From: an uncultured Dyadobacter sp.
GTDB lineage: Bacteria > Bacteroidota > Bacteroidia > Cytophagales > Spirosomataceae
Direction: 5' to 3'
Assembly: GCF_946482605.1 (NCBI RefSeq)
Contig: NZ_CAMLSE010000035.1
Span: forward strand, 15,316-79,315
DNA: 64,000 bases
Positions 34,500 through 44,324 of the stretch are shown in pieces. Both the position numbers and the translations under genes were made by a program. Every line of letters begins with the position of its first letter. The first letter of the stretch is position 1. Below the pieces are notes generated by a model, which saw only the letters and a program-made list of their open reading frames with translations, searched no databases and was not told where the DNA came from.

Positions 34500-36905
34500 C
34501 TACTCCCTCCTTAATGACTTAACAGGATTCATCAAAGCCGTCCTTACCGACTGAAAAATCACTGTAAACAAAGCAATGAGCAGCGATAGTCCGGACGCCG
34601 AAAGGAATATCCAGGCGCTGATTTCAACTTTGTACGGGTAATTTTCGAGCCATTTTTGCATGGCATAATACGCCGCGGGAAACGATAGCGCGAAGGATAC
34701 GGCCACAAGTTTGACAAAATCTGTTGAAAGCAATGCCACAATGCCTGCGATAGAGGCACCAAGCACTTTACGAATCCCGATTTCCTTCATGCGGCGCTCG
34801 GCCGCCAGCGTGGCCAGGCCAAACAAACCGATGCAGGAAATGAAGATGGTCAGCACTGCTCCAAAAAGCATGATCTGCTTCCATTTTGCTTCCGATTCAT
34901 AGCTTTTGAGATTCTCCTCGTCGATGAACTTGTAGCTGTATGGTGCCAGCGGGAAGAGCTTCCTGAATGTTTTCCCAATGTGTGCGAGGCTAGCCGATGC
35001 TGTACCGGCCTTGACGCGGATAAATACTTTCCCGAATGGATTGCCCGGCTTCATCGTAAAAAGCTGAGGCCGGATGCTGGCAGTGAGCGACTGGAAATGG
35101 TAATCTTTCACAACACCCACCACCGTGTATTTCTCGCCGGGACTATACCAGAAATCCACCTCTTGCCCGAGCGGCTTCCGCCAGCCTGCTTTTCTGACAA
35201 ATGCTTCATTCACCAATATCGCTTTAGTTGAATCCGAAGCAAGCGTTCCCGACAGTTCTCTGCCTTGTACCAAAGGTATTTTCAGCACCGACAGATAATT
35301 AGAACCAACCGTTTCATAAGAGAAATCCACTTCTGCTCCCTCATTGACCTTCGCTATCGTGCCCCACTGGCCGCCATTTTTGGGTGTAACGGCGGTAATG
35401 GACGGGTTTTTCAATAATTCATCGGTCAGTAACCGTGCTTCCTGGCGTGTCAGGTTCTGTTTTTCGATGCTGATCAGGTTCCGATCGTCATAACCCAGCT
35501 CCATATCGGTCAGGAAGTTGAATTGGGAACGCATGGTCAGCGTGACGATGATCAGGAAAGATGCGAGCGCAAACTGCACTACCACCAATGTCTTTTGCAG
35601 ATAATTCCCTCCTGAGAAATTGAACCGGCTGTAAAGCGTCTTCACCGGATCATAGCCGGAAAGAACTACGGCCGGGTAAAAGCCAGCAAGCAATGCGGTG
35701 AGCACAAATAGCAGGATATAACCCGCGATGAGTTGCCAGTCGAAAAGATAGGAAAGTGCCAGTGCTTTGTTGGCAAGGTCATTAAATGTGGGTAAAACAG
35801 ATTCTACCAGCAGGAGAGCCAGTGTAAATGCTGCAAAACACAATACAAACGACTCGCCCAGAAACTGCGCCGCAAGCTGAAACCTACCACCGCCAACCAC
35901 TTTCCGTACGCCGATTTCCTTGGCACGTTTCAGCGAACGCGCGACGGTCAGATTCACGAAATTGATACAAGCGATGAGCAGGATGAATAATGCAATACCT
36001 GAAAGCACATAAGAGAATAAGGGCCTGCTGCCGTTTACGAGACCGTTTTCTGCTGCCAGTTGTGCGTCTAAATGGATAGCGGTAAACGGCTGCAATGCAT
36101 AATACCGTTTGTTTTTAAGTCCAAATTTTTCCGCAACGGCCTTCATTGCGTCACGGGCGTCGGACTGGTAAATGCGGTTCATGGTCGCATTCACGGCCTT
36201 GATATTCGCACCGGGAGTCAGTTTTACGAAAGTATTGAGCGAGCTGCTGAACCACGCCTCTCCCCGCATTTGCGACTCCGGGATGGGTAATGGTTGCAAA
36301 ATATCGAATTGAATGGAGGAATTCTGGGGACATTTTGCCGCCACACCGGTCACTACAAAAGGTTCGAAAGCCGCATTTTCATCGTACGAATCCTTGAAAA
36401 GCAATGTCTTGCCCAGTGCATTGGCGGTACCGAAATGTTTCTCCGCCATTTCCTCCGAAATGACGACCGAACGCGGCTGCGACAGCGCCGTAAGCGGGTT
36501 ACCGCTCAGCAAGGGGAAAGAGAATATCCTGAAAAAGTCACGATCGGCCTGGTACACATCCTGGCTGGTCACCTGGTCGCCCAGCTTTATATCGTTCCTA
36601 TGCTGCCGGTAACGTGTAAATGCCTCGATTTCGGGCGTACCCGCCGAAAACTTCGGTCCCGGAAGGTAACCCGTGATGCCGCTGTTATTTTCCAGCACGC
36701 CTGCCGGCGTCACCGATTTGAAAGTGACCCGGTAAATGTTCGGATTATTGGCATGAAAGCTGTCATAGCTGACCTCATCTTTGGTATAGAGCATGATCAA
36801 CATAGCCGCCGCCAGCCCAATGCTCAGCCCGGTAATGTTGATCACCGAATAGACCTTGCTCAGGGCAAGTGTCCGCAACGCGATTTTCAGGTAGTTTTTT
36901 AGCAT
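34500..36905 (-). CDS. P5: FtsX/MacB-type ABC permease
   Basis: 801 residues from the ATG at 36905. The frame stays open 40 codons further upstream into P6, but the shared N-terminus MLKNYLKIALRTL shows the true start. The start is 2 bp after the P6 stop, so translation is almost certainly coupled. Link before helix 2 is AIHLDAQLAAENGLVNGSRP. First FtsX block departs from the family: LLIACINFVNLTVARS / GVRKVVGGG. Second is FISCIGLFGLAT / GIRKVLGAS. C-terminus NPVKSLRRE. Its first periplasmic domain is among the longest of the run. Confidence 0.9.
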   Translation of the reverse strand: MLKNYLKIALRTLALSKVYSVINITGLSIGLAAAMLIMLYTKDEVSYDSFHANNPNIYRVTFKSVTPAGVLENNSGITGYLPGPKFSAGTPEIEAFTRYRQHRNDIKLGDQVTSQDVYQADRDFFRIFSFPLLSGNPLTALSQPRSVVISEEMAEKHFGTANALGKTLLFKDSYDENAAFEPFVVTGVAAKCPQNSSIQFDILQPLPIPESQMRGEAWFSSSLNTFVKLTPGANIKAVNATMNRIYQSDARDAMKAVAEKFGLKNKRYYALQPFTAIHLDAQLAAENGLVNGSRPLFSYVLSGIALFILLIACINFVNLTVARSLKRAKEIGVRKVVGGGRFQLAAQFLGESFVLCFAAFTLALLLVESVLPTFNDLANKALALSYLFDWQLIAGYILLFVLTALLAGFYPAVVLSGYDPVKTLYSRFNFSGGNYLQKTLVVVQFALASFLIIVTLTMRSQFNFLTDMELGYDDRNLISIEKQNLTRQEARLLTDELLKNPSITAVTPKNGGQWGTIAKVNEGAEVDFSYETVGSNYLSVLKIPLVQGRELSGTLASDSTKAILVNEAFVRKAGWRKPLGQEVDFWYSPGEKYTVVGVVKDYHFQSLTASIRPQLFTMKPGNPFGKVFIRVKAGTASASLAHIGKTFRKLFPLAPYSYKFIDEENLKSYESEAKWKQIMLFGAVLTIFISCIGLFGLATLAAERRMKEIGIRKVLGASIAGIVALLSTDFVKLVAVSFALSFPAAYYAMQKWLENYPYKVEISAWIFLSASGLSLLIALFTVIFQSVRTALMNPVKSLRRE

Positions 36906-36907
36906 GA

Positions 36908-39307
36908 TTATTCCGACCTTAAAGATTTCACCGGATCCAGTAACGCCGCCCGTATCGCCTGGTAACTGACCGTCGCCAGGGTGATCAGCAGGGCCCCGGC
37001 ACCCGCGAGAGCGAAGATCCACCACGGCATGTTGGTGCGATAGTCATACTTTTGAAGCCAGCCATTCAGGAAATACCAGGCAAGCGGGACCGCAATGCAA
37101 GAAGAAATCACGACCAGGATCACAAATTCTTTGGACAACAAGGCCCATAAATTGGTGACCGACGCACCCAGCACTTTGCGCACACCGATTTCCTTGGTAC
37201 GCTGCTCGGCTGTAAACGACGCCAGGCCGAATAACCCCAGGCAGCTAATCAGGATCGCCAAAGCCGCAAAGACCGACGCCAGTGTAGCAATGCGCTCCTC
37301 GGCGGCGAATTTTAATGCATATTGTTCGTCGGTAAACTTATAATCGAAAGGACTCCCTGGATTCACCTCCCGGAAAACGGCCCCTACTTTCGCCAGCGAC
37401 TCCCTCAGCGGCAATCCCGGTTTCAGTTTGATATTGATAAAACTCGCCCATCCATAGTTGACCATGAATACGGTGGGACGTACCGGGCTGAACGGCGAGC
37501 CCATCACCATATCGCGGATCACCCCTACAACCCTGTGGGGCGTCTCTCCCCATTTGACCGTCTGATCGATAATTTCCGACGGCTCCTTGAAACCCATGTA
37601 TTTCAATGCAGATTCATTGATGACCATCGCCGAAGAATCGGTAGCGAATTGGCGGGAAAAATCGCGGCCTCCGATGAACTGCCAGCCCACCGTTTTCCCG
37701 AAATCATGAGTGACGGCAATCGTACCAAAATTGTCGTGCAGATTCGGATCCTTGCCGGGCCAGCTGAAACCACCATTATTGGAACCCACGAATGTCGACG
37801 GGGACGATGATGTTGACATTTCAATAACCGTTCCGGTTTCGAGCAACGCTCCCCGGATCCGGTTATACTGGCTGTACAATTCGGGCGTATTGATCTCAAC
37901 GGTAATCAGCCCGCTTCTGTCATAGCCAACGGGCCTGTTCTTTGCATGTTGAATTTGTTTGTAAACAATGGATGTACCGATGATCAGCGTAACTGAAACC
38001 GTAAACTGCAATACCACCAGCACCTTACGCGGTATACCTGCAAACCGGCCCGCATTAAATGTTCCTTTGAGCACTTTCACCGGCTGAAACGACGACAGGT
38101 ACAATGCCGGATAACTGCCCGATATGAGTCCTGTCAGGAAGCAGAATACGCATCCTACGAGCCAAAAATAGCCATTACCCCAGGGAAATGCGATCCGTTT
38201 GTCCGCCATTGTATTGAAAGAGGGCAATGCAAGAACCACGATCAGAATCGCGAAAAAGAAAGCCAGCATCACGACCAGAAAAGATTCGCTGAAAAACTGG
38301 TTGATCAGCTGTGCTCTCAGCGAACCGATCGCCTTACGGATACCCACTTCCCTCGCCCGCTTCTCGGATCGGGCCGTACTGAGGTTCATGAAATTGATCG
38401 AGGCCAGCAGTAACACAAATAAGCCGATAATGGCAAAAAGCCATACGTACCGGATACGTGCATCCGGCTGTCCCCTGTCGTCCCAGGTACCATACAAATG
38501 CCATTTGGACATCGGGAGCAGATAGTTTTGAGGTTTCAGGAACCGGGCTTCGGGTGTATGCTGTGCTTTTATGCCCCTGATCCGCTCGGTAACGCCTTCG
38601 AATGTAGCATTGGGGCGGATTTGTACCAGCAGCTGCCATGAGTTATTGTTCCACTGCCCCTTGTCCCTCGCTTCCCGCACCCAATCCTGGGAGGCCACAT
38701 ACAGGTCCCAGGGTGCGATGAAGGTAAGGTCACGAAATTCCGTATTATAGGGTAAATCTTCATAAACCCCCGTCACTTTCATGTCGAACCGGTTGTCCAG
38801 TTTCACAACCTTGTCCATCGGGTTTGCACTGCCGAACAATGCATTTGCCACCGACGCTGAAAGCATGATCGAATTAGGTTCTTTGAGTCCGTCGCGTGTG
38901 CCGCGCAACATGCGCAGCGTAAACATATGCGGCGCCTCGGCACTCAGGTAGTTGCCTTTTTTGGTAAACTTATTGTCCTTGTAAGCGAGGATATGCTCGT
39001 CGGTAAAGGACGACTGGATCACATATTCAAAATCTTCCTGGTGGTGTTCGCGCAAATACTGACCCAGCGGATAGGAAGTATGCTCCCCACCATCGTAAGT
39101 TTTACCTTCGAAAATGCCCCGCTCCACCACCTTGGCAATGCGATCATAATGTTCATGATAGCGGTTAAACGCAAACTCGTCATAAACCCACAAGCCGATC
39201 AACATGGCTACCGCCATACCCACGGCCAGCCCGCCGATATTGATGGCTGAGTAACCCTTGCCCTTGACAAGGTTACGGATTGCAATTTTGAGATAGTTCT
39301 TAAACAT
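36908..39307 (-). CDS. P6: FtsX/MacB-type ABC permease, 'WHL' subgroup
   Basis: 799 residues from the ATG at 39307, where the shared N-terminus MFKNYLKIAIRNL begins; 12 codons upstream in frame are not used. Subgroup markers are IGLWVYDEFAFNRYHEH and SKWHLYGTWDDRGQPDAR. The helix-2 cysteine found in most family members is Ser here (LLLASINFMNLSTARS), one of two exceptions in the run. Second FtsX block LISCLGLFGLAS / GVRKVLGAS; C-terminus DPVKSLRSE. P7 lies 119 bp upstream without an obvious promoter; P5 follows by 2 bp. Confidence 0.9.
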   Translation of the reverse strand: MFKNYLKIAIRNLVKGKGYSAINIGGLAVGMAVAMLIGLWVYDEFAFNRYHEHYDRIAKVVERGIFEGKTYDGGEHTSYPLGQYLREHHQEDFEYVIQSSFTDEHILAYKDNKFTKKGNYLSAEAPHMFTLRMLRGTRDGLKEPNSIMLSASVANALFGSANPMDKVVKLDNRFDMKVTGVYEDLPYNTEFRDLTFIAPWDLYVASQDWVREARDKGQWNNNSWQLLVQIRPNATFEGVTERIRGIKAQHTPEARFLKPQNYLLPMSKWHLYGTWDDRGQPDARIRYVWLFAIIGLFVLLLASINFMNLSTARSEKRAREVGIRKAIGSLRAQLINQFFSESFLVVMLAFFFAILIVVLALPSFNTMADKRIAFPWGNGYFWLVGCVFCFLTGLISGSYPALYLSSFQPVKVLKGTFNAGRFAGIPRKVLVVLQFTVSVTLIIGTSIVYKQIQHAKNRPVGYDRSGLITVEINTPELYSQYNRIRGALLETGTVIEMSTSSSPSTFVGSNNGGFSWPGKDPNLHDNFGTIAVTHDFGKTVGWQFIGGRDFSRQFATDSSAMVINESALKYMGFKEPSEIIDQTVKWGETPHRVVGVIRDMVMGSPFSPVRPTVFMVNYGWASFINIKLKPGLPLRESLAKVGAVFREVNPGSPFDYKFTDEQYALKFAAEERIATLASVFAALAILISCLGLFGLASFTAEQRTKEIGVRKVLGASVTNLWALLSKEFVILVVISSCIAVPLAWYFLNGWLQKYDYRTNMPWWIFALAGAGALLITLATVSYQAIRAALLDPVKSLRSE

Positions 39308-39426
39308 GGCAGTGATGATGGGGTGGCTATCAGACTTCGGCAATCGGCTTTCGTACCGGGGCTTCTGTCCTTATTGTTTTAAGTTTAAATACCTGATTTA
39401 CATGAAGGCGACTCGTGATCGGCACC

Positions 39427-41805
39427 TTACTCGCTTCGCAATGACTTCACCGGATCCAGTAGTGCCGCTTTGATGGCCTGATATCCGACCGTCACCAGCG
39501 TAATCCCCGTAATCGCCATGGCGGCGACCAGGAAGGTACCTGCATCCAGGTCAATGCGGAACGCAAAGTTGCTCAGCCACCGGTACATGCCCCACCCGAT
39601 CAGCGGAAATGCGATACACAATGCGATCGCCAGTAATTTCAGGAAGTCGGTTGACAGCATGACCACCACATCGCGAACAGAAGCTCCTACCACTTTGCGG
39701 ATACCGATTTCCTTTTGCCTGCGCTGCGCGGTGAAGGCGGCGAGACCAAACAAGCCAAGACAAGAGATCAGGATCGCAAGTCCGGCGAAGTAGCGTGACA
39801 AAACCCCTACCCTGCGCTCAGCAGCGTACAATGCCTTATAATTGTCATCCATAAACTGGTAGTCGAATACCAAACCTTTATGATGGTCCCGGAACAGCTT
39901 TCCGATGCGGGCAATAGTCTGCTGCTCGGTACCGCCCTGAACTTTGACCAGCACATTAGGCATAATGGGGTACATCTGAAAAAAGCATGGCTTGACCGAT
40001 TCATACAGCGATTCGAAGTTGAAATTCTTCACGACCCCGACGATCTGGCGCTCCCTACCCCAGAATTTGACCGTTTTACCGATCGGGTCTTTGAGGCCCA
40101 TGGCGCGGATCGCCGCTTCATTGAAAATGATTTCGCTGCCTGCACGCTGGTTCTGGGAAAAGAAACGGCCTTCTTTCAGCTTCATCCCCATGGTCTCCAT
40201 AAAATTAAAGCCCACTTCCAGGTTCGAGAATTCGATGTTGGTGCCTGCCGGTCTTCCCGGCCATTCAAAACCGGAGATGCTGCCATGCCCGCCGGTGAGG
40301 TTATGATAGTAGCTAGATGCGCTCACAACCCCCGAAGTATTTCTGATTTCGCCCAGAAACGATTCAGCCGCTTTCAGTTTCAGGGAATCCATTTCCAGCG
40401 GAATCTCGAAATGGATCAGATGATCGCGGTGGTATCCCAGGTTTTTGTTCTGAATAAATTCGATCTGCCGATACACGACAATCACCGCTACGATAAAGAC
40501 GATCGACACTGCAAACTGAAAAACCACCAGCCCCCGGCGCACCAGCAACTCCCCTGCCGAGTTCCTCAGCTTGCCCTTCAGCACCGTGGCCGGACTAAAA
40601 CCCGACAGGTACAATGCGGGATAGCTTCCCGAAAGCAGGCCGGTTATGAAAGTGATGATCACAATCGTGAACACCAGCGACCCGTCCGGCCGCAGACTGA
40701 CCTCCTTACCGGTAATGACGTTGAACTGCGGAATAAGCAATGCTACAAAAACGATCGCCAGCAGCAACGACAAAAACGTCAGCAGCAGCGATTCAGTCAG
40801 GTGCTGGAATACGAGCGAGCTCCGCAATGCCCCTACGACCTTCTTGATGCCCACTTCCTTAATCCTGCCCGAAGCCCTGGCCGTCGACAGGTTCATGAAA
40901 TTGATGCAGGCAATCACCAGAATAAAAAGCGCGATCACCGCAAATAGCCTCACATACGTAATGCGCCCGCCCGCCTGTACGCCATTCTCAAACTGGCCAT
41001 GCAAATATTTGTCGGAATAGCGGATGGCAAAGAGCCGGGTATCGATATCCTTGCTTTTGGTTTTCAAAAAGCGGCTGATCTTCGCATTGAAAACATCTGT
41101 ATCCGTGCCATTCCTTAGCACGACGAATGTGCTGGGATCGCTGTTACCCCATTTTTCCATGCCCGGTCGGCGGACTTTGAACTGCTCAAAGTTCAGCAGG
41201 ACATCGAACTGGTTGGTTGCATTGGCAGGGTTACTTTTAAAAACGCCCCCGACCCGGTAATTTCCCGTGAATTCGGCCTGGTCCCATTTGATCACTTTGC
41301 CGATCACATTGTACCGGGTACCGAACAATTTCAGCGCCAGCTCTTCCGAAACGGCAACCGTATGAAGGTCACTGAGCAGGGCAGCAGGGTCACCTTCGGT
41401 AAAAGGACAGGTAAAAACATGAAAATAATCCTTGCTGACAAACTGCCCGCCCGCCTTGAATGAGGTTTCCCCGAAAGCAATGACGCCCTTGCTTGAAAAC
41501 CATTCGGCGGGGACTACCGTTGCCGCAAACTCGACCTCGGGTATTTCTGCTTTCAGCGCGTCGGCCAGCAACCCGGGGGTGTGCTCGATGGTTTTGACGC
41601 CGTCGTCGTTGAAATGATTGGCCATGACCTGAAAGAGCTGCCGATCCTTCGCATTGTATTTGTCAACGTGGAGCTCGTCATTCACCCAAAGGTAAATAAG
41701 CAGCGTGCACGCCAGCCCGGTCGACAATCCAAGCAGGTTAAGAAAGGTGAACTGCCGGTCTTTGACCAGGTTTCTCCACGCGATTTTAAAGTAACTCCGG
41801 AACAT
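39427..41805 (-). CDS. P7: FtsX/MacB-type ABC permease
   Basis: 792 residues, N-terminus MFRSYFKIAWRNLVKDRQFTF, the least typical of the run (Tyr-Phe-Lys instead of Tyr-Leu-Lys). The link before helix 2 is KYLHGQFENGVQAGGRITY. First FtsX block LVIACINFMNLSTARA / GIKKVVGAL, with Lys where others have Arg; second LISCLGLFGLAA / GIRKVVGAS; C-terminus DPVKSLRSE. A hairpin terminator separates it from P8 upstream. A long frame on the opposite strand here is a coding shadow. Confidence 0.9.
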   Translation of the reverse strand: MFRSYFKIAWRNLVKDRQFTFLNLLGLSTGLACTLLIYLWVNDELHVDKYNAKDRQLFQVMANHFNDDGVKTIEHTPGLLADALKAEIPEVEFAATVVPAEWFSSKGVIAFGETSFKAGGQFVSKDYFHVFTCPFTEGDPAALLSDLHTVAVSEELALKLFGTRYNVIGKVIKWDQAEFTGNYRVGGVFKSNPANATNQFDVLLNFEQFKVRRPGMEKWGNSDPSTFVVLRNGTDTDVFNAKISRFLKTKSKDIDTRLFAIRYSDKYLHGQFENGVQAGGRITYVRLFAVIALFILVIACINFMNLSTARASGRIKEVGIKKVVGALRSSLVFQHLTESLLLTFLSLLLAIVFVALLIPQFNVITGKEVSLRPDGSLVFTIVIITFITGLLSGSYPALYLSGFSPATVLKGKLRNSAGELLVRRGLVVFQFAVSIVFIVAVIVVYRQIEFIQNKNLGYHRDHLIHFEIPLEMDSLKLKAAESFLGEIRNTSGVVSASSYYHNLTGGHGSISGFEWPGRPAGTNIEFSNLEVGFNFMETMGMKLKEGRFFSQNQRAGSEIIFNEAAIRAMGLKDPIGKTVKFWGRERQIVGVVKNFNFESLYESVKPCFFQMYPIMPNVLVKVQGGTEQQTIARIGKLFRDHHKGLVFDYQFMDDNYKALYAAERRVGVLSRYFAGLAILISCLGLFGLAAFTAQRRQKEIGIRKVVGASVRDVVVMLSTDFLKLLAIALCIAFPLIGWGMYRWLSNFAFRIDLDAGTFLVAAMAITGITLVTVGYQAIKAALLDPVKSLRSE

Positions 41806-41850
41806 ATGTCAGTAGTTTTAATTTTCGGCGGGAAGAGCGAAGAAGGAGTG

Positions 41851-41878
41851 AAAGGGGAAAAGTTTTCGTGGCCCCTTT
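41851..41878 (-). terminator. hairpin between P8 and P7
   Basis: AAAGGGG/CCCCTTT stem with a 14-base loop, partly extended by GAAGGA-type pairing outside. It lies 15 bp after the P8 stop at 41893 on the minus strand and 46 bp before the P7 start. Confidence 0.5.
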
Positions 41879-41892
41879 CCTTCATCCTCCTG

Positions 41893-44277
41893 TCACTCCG
41901 TTTTCAAACTTTTAACGGGATCGGCCAATGCAGCCTTAACACTTTGAAACACAATAGTCAGCAAGGCGATGCCCACCGCAAGCAATGCCGCCCCGGCGAA
42001 AATCCACCAATGTATTTCAATGCGGTAGGCAAAATCCTGCAACCATTTATCCATGAAATACCAGGCTGCGGGGCTTGCGATGACGACCGCGACCAACACC
42101 AGTTTCAGGAAATCCATCGACAGTAATGCCGCGATACCCGCTACCGATGCGCCAAGCACTTTCCGGATACCGATTTCCTTCGTCCGCTGCTCGATTGCGA
42201 AAATCGCCAGCCCGAATAAACCCAGGCACGACAAGAAAACCGACAGCAATGCAAAAGTGGTTGTGAGGCGCGTCGCCAGTTCTTCGCGTTGGTAAAACTT
42301 GGCGATCTCGTCGTCGTAAAAACTGTATTCAATGACGTTCTCCGGGAATTGCTTCTGCCAGATGGCTGAAATAGCCGCGATCGTCGACGGGTTTACCCGC
42401 GCGAGCTTGACCCCCGCAGTCCGGTACCGGTTTAAAGCCCCGAAAATGACGGTCGGCTCAATAGTCGTATACAGGTCGCCATTGTTGAAATCAGACAAGA
42501 CACCAACGATAATCCCGGTTTTGCCTACGTCACCCACCAGCAAGCGCTTACCCAGGATTTCTTCCGGTGATTTCAGGCCCAGTGCTCTGACCATCTTACG
42601 GTTCACGAGCAATTCATGCAGTGTATCAGCATGGGAAGGGACCCGGCCCGCCACCAGTTTTAACCCGTACGTCTTCACAAAATGCTCGTCCGCGGCCCTG
42701 GAACGGGCGACGAATTTTTCCCAATCCCGGTTTTCGAATTTGATGGTGCCGCCGCTGCTCATCTGCACAGAAGGTGCGCTTCTGAAAAACGACAAGTCCA
42801 CAACCTCCGGCAATGCAGCAAGTTCATTACGCAGGGCGGCCAGTTTATTGGTTTCCGTTTCCGGGAGATTCAGATGAAGGACCAGGTCCTTGTCCATGCC
42901 CAGATCTTTGTTTTTCAGGTAATCAGATTGAAGGATAATCAGGGTCGAAACCGCGATCAGCACGAAAGAGATGCTGAACTGTGCAACTACGAGGCTTTTC
43001 CTGACCGAAAAGACACTCCTGTTGTTCTCTTTAAGTAGTCCTTTGATCGCTTTCACCGGGTTGAAATGCGAAACCAGCGCAGCCGGATATACGCCGGCGG
43101 TAGCGATCACGAAAACAAAAAGCGCCGCACAAAAGACCGCCAGCAACGGATCGCCCATCATATCGATGTGAATACCGAGACCGACCCATTGCCCGATTAA
43201 CGGAGCCAGCAATTTTGCCAACAGGATCGCGATCATCCCCGCTATGAGCGTCAACAAGGCCGTTTCCCTGATAAACAACCAAAAAACCTGCATTTGCGAA
43301 ACGCCCAGCACTTTTCTTACTCCCACTTCCTTGCTCCGTTTGAACGCCTGTGCGGTGGAAAGATTGATAAAATTGAAACAGGCGATCAGCACCAGCAGCA
43401 GGCCCACAGTCGCAAGCACTACCACCGTGTAATATTTGATCTTCCCGCCATATGCAATATTGAAGTGGACGTCGGCCAGGTCCTGTAAATGGTAATGGAA
43501 CACTTTGCCGTCAGGGCCATAGTATTTATTGGCAAATGCAGGCATCTGCTTCTCCAATGCAGCTTCGAAGGCGGGCGACCGGAGGGTAATGAAAGTCTCG
43601 CGGGAGCTATCGATCCAGCCCCAGTCTTCATAGCCATATTCGGGGACTATCTTTTTCAAAGTAGGCAGGGAAACAAAAACATCCTGTCTGAAATCGGTCT
43701 GTTCGGGATAATCGGCGATAATGCCTGCGACCACCAGGTTTTCCCGGTTGTTTGCACGGATGATCCTGCCTATCGCATCTTCATTGCCGAAATATTTCCG
43801 GGCATAACGTTCCGTCACAACGACCTGATTGGGCGCATTCAATACCTCAGCACTACCCTTTAGAAACCGATAATCAAATATTTTAAAGTAGTCGGTATTG
43901 GTAAAAACCAGATGGTCCTTTTCCAGGAACTTTTTACGCACGCCATCCTGCTCTACACTGATCGTCAACTCCTTATGAGCGACATAGGCGGCATTTTCCA
44001 CATTTGAAAACTCCTTTTTCAAGGTCTCGTGCAGCACATAGGCTGAGCCGCGCTCTTTCTCCACCGAGCCGTCTTCCAAATGCAGATCCACCACCATCCG
44101 GTACGTCCGTTCGGCTTTGGCATGATACCGGTCCACGCTGAGGTGGTACTTCACCAGCTGGAATATCACAATAGCACCCGCCATGCCGATCGCCAGACCG
44201 GCCACATTGATAAAGGAATAGATTCTATGCTTCGCCAGGTTCCTGAATGCAAACTTCAAATAGTTATTAGTCATCAT
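41893..44277 (-). CDS. P8: FtsX/MacB-type ABC permease, divergent
   Basis: 794 residues (ATGATG start; either codon possible). More divergent than most: N-terminus MMTNNYLKFAFRNLAKHRIY, first membrane helix ending IVIFQLVKYHLSVDRYH rather than the usual LIxLWV form, and first FtsX block LVLIACFNFINLSTAQA / GVRKVLGVS. The link before helix 2 is the short DVHFNIAYGGKIKYY. Second FtsX block FLSCLGLFGLAI / GIRKVLGAS; C-terminus DPVKSLKTE. P9 lies downstream only 47 bp before... its own stop at 44325 lies upstream of this gene's start, so P9 reads into P8 with a 47-bp gap. Confidence 0.88.
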   Translation of the reverse strand: MMTNNYLKFAFRNLAKHRIYSFINVAGLAIGMAGAIVIFQLVKYHLSVDRYHAKAERTYRMVVDLHLEDGSVEKERGSAYVLHETLKKEFSNVENAAYVAHKELTISVEQDGVRKKFLEKDHLVFTNTDYFKIFDYRFLKGSAEVLNAPNQVVVTERYARKYFGNEDAIGRIIRANNRENLVVAGIIADYPEQTDFRQDVFVSLPTLKKIVPEYGYEDWGWIDSSRETFITLRSPAFEAALEKQMPAFANKYYGPDGKVFHYHLQDLADVHFNIAYGGKIKYYTVVVLATVGLLLVLIACFNFINLSTAQAFKRSKEVGVRKVLGVSQMQVFWLFIRETALLTLIAGMIAILLAKLLAPLIGQWVGLGIHIDMMGDPLLAVFCAALFVFVIATAGVYPAALVSHFNPVKAIKGLLKENNRSVFSVRKSLVVAQFSISFVLIAVSTLIILQSDYLKNKDLGMDKDLVLHLNLPETETNKLAALRNELAALPEVVDLSFFRSAPSVQMSSGGTIKFENRDWEKFVARSRAADEHFVKTYGLKLVAGRVPSHADTLHELLVNRKMVRALGLKSPEEILGKRLLVGDVGKTGIIVGVLSDFNNGDLYTTIEPTVIFGALNRYRTAGVKLARVNPSTIAAISAIWQKQFPENVIEYSFYDDEIAKFYQREELATRLTTTFALLSVFLSCLGLFGLAIFAIEQRTKEIGIRKVLGASVAGIAALLSMDFLKLVLVAVVIASPAAWYFMDKWLQDFAYRIEIHWWIFAGAALLAVGIALLTIVFQSVKAALADPVKSLKTE

Positions 44278-44324
44278 TACAAGTGTGTTTTTTATTTAAA
44301 TGGATCTATATAATCAGTTGGACG

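Noticed and set aside
36906..37025. Forty extra N-terminal codons for P5 extending into P6
   Set aside because: The family-wide N-terminus starts at the ATG at 36905; the extension lies inside the P6 coding sequence in another frame.
39880..40947. A 355-codon open frame on the plus strand opposite P7
   Set aside because: It is antisense to a well-supported permease gene, has a low-complexity, His/Arg/Gln-rich translation and no recognisable domain; it is a coding shadow.
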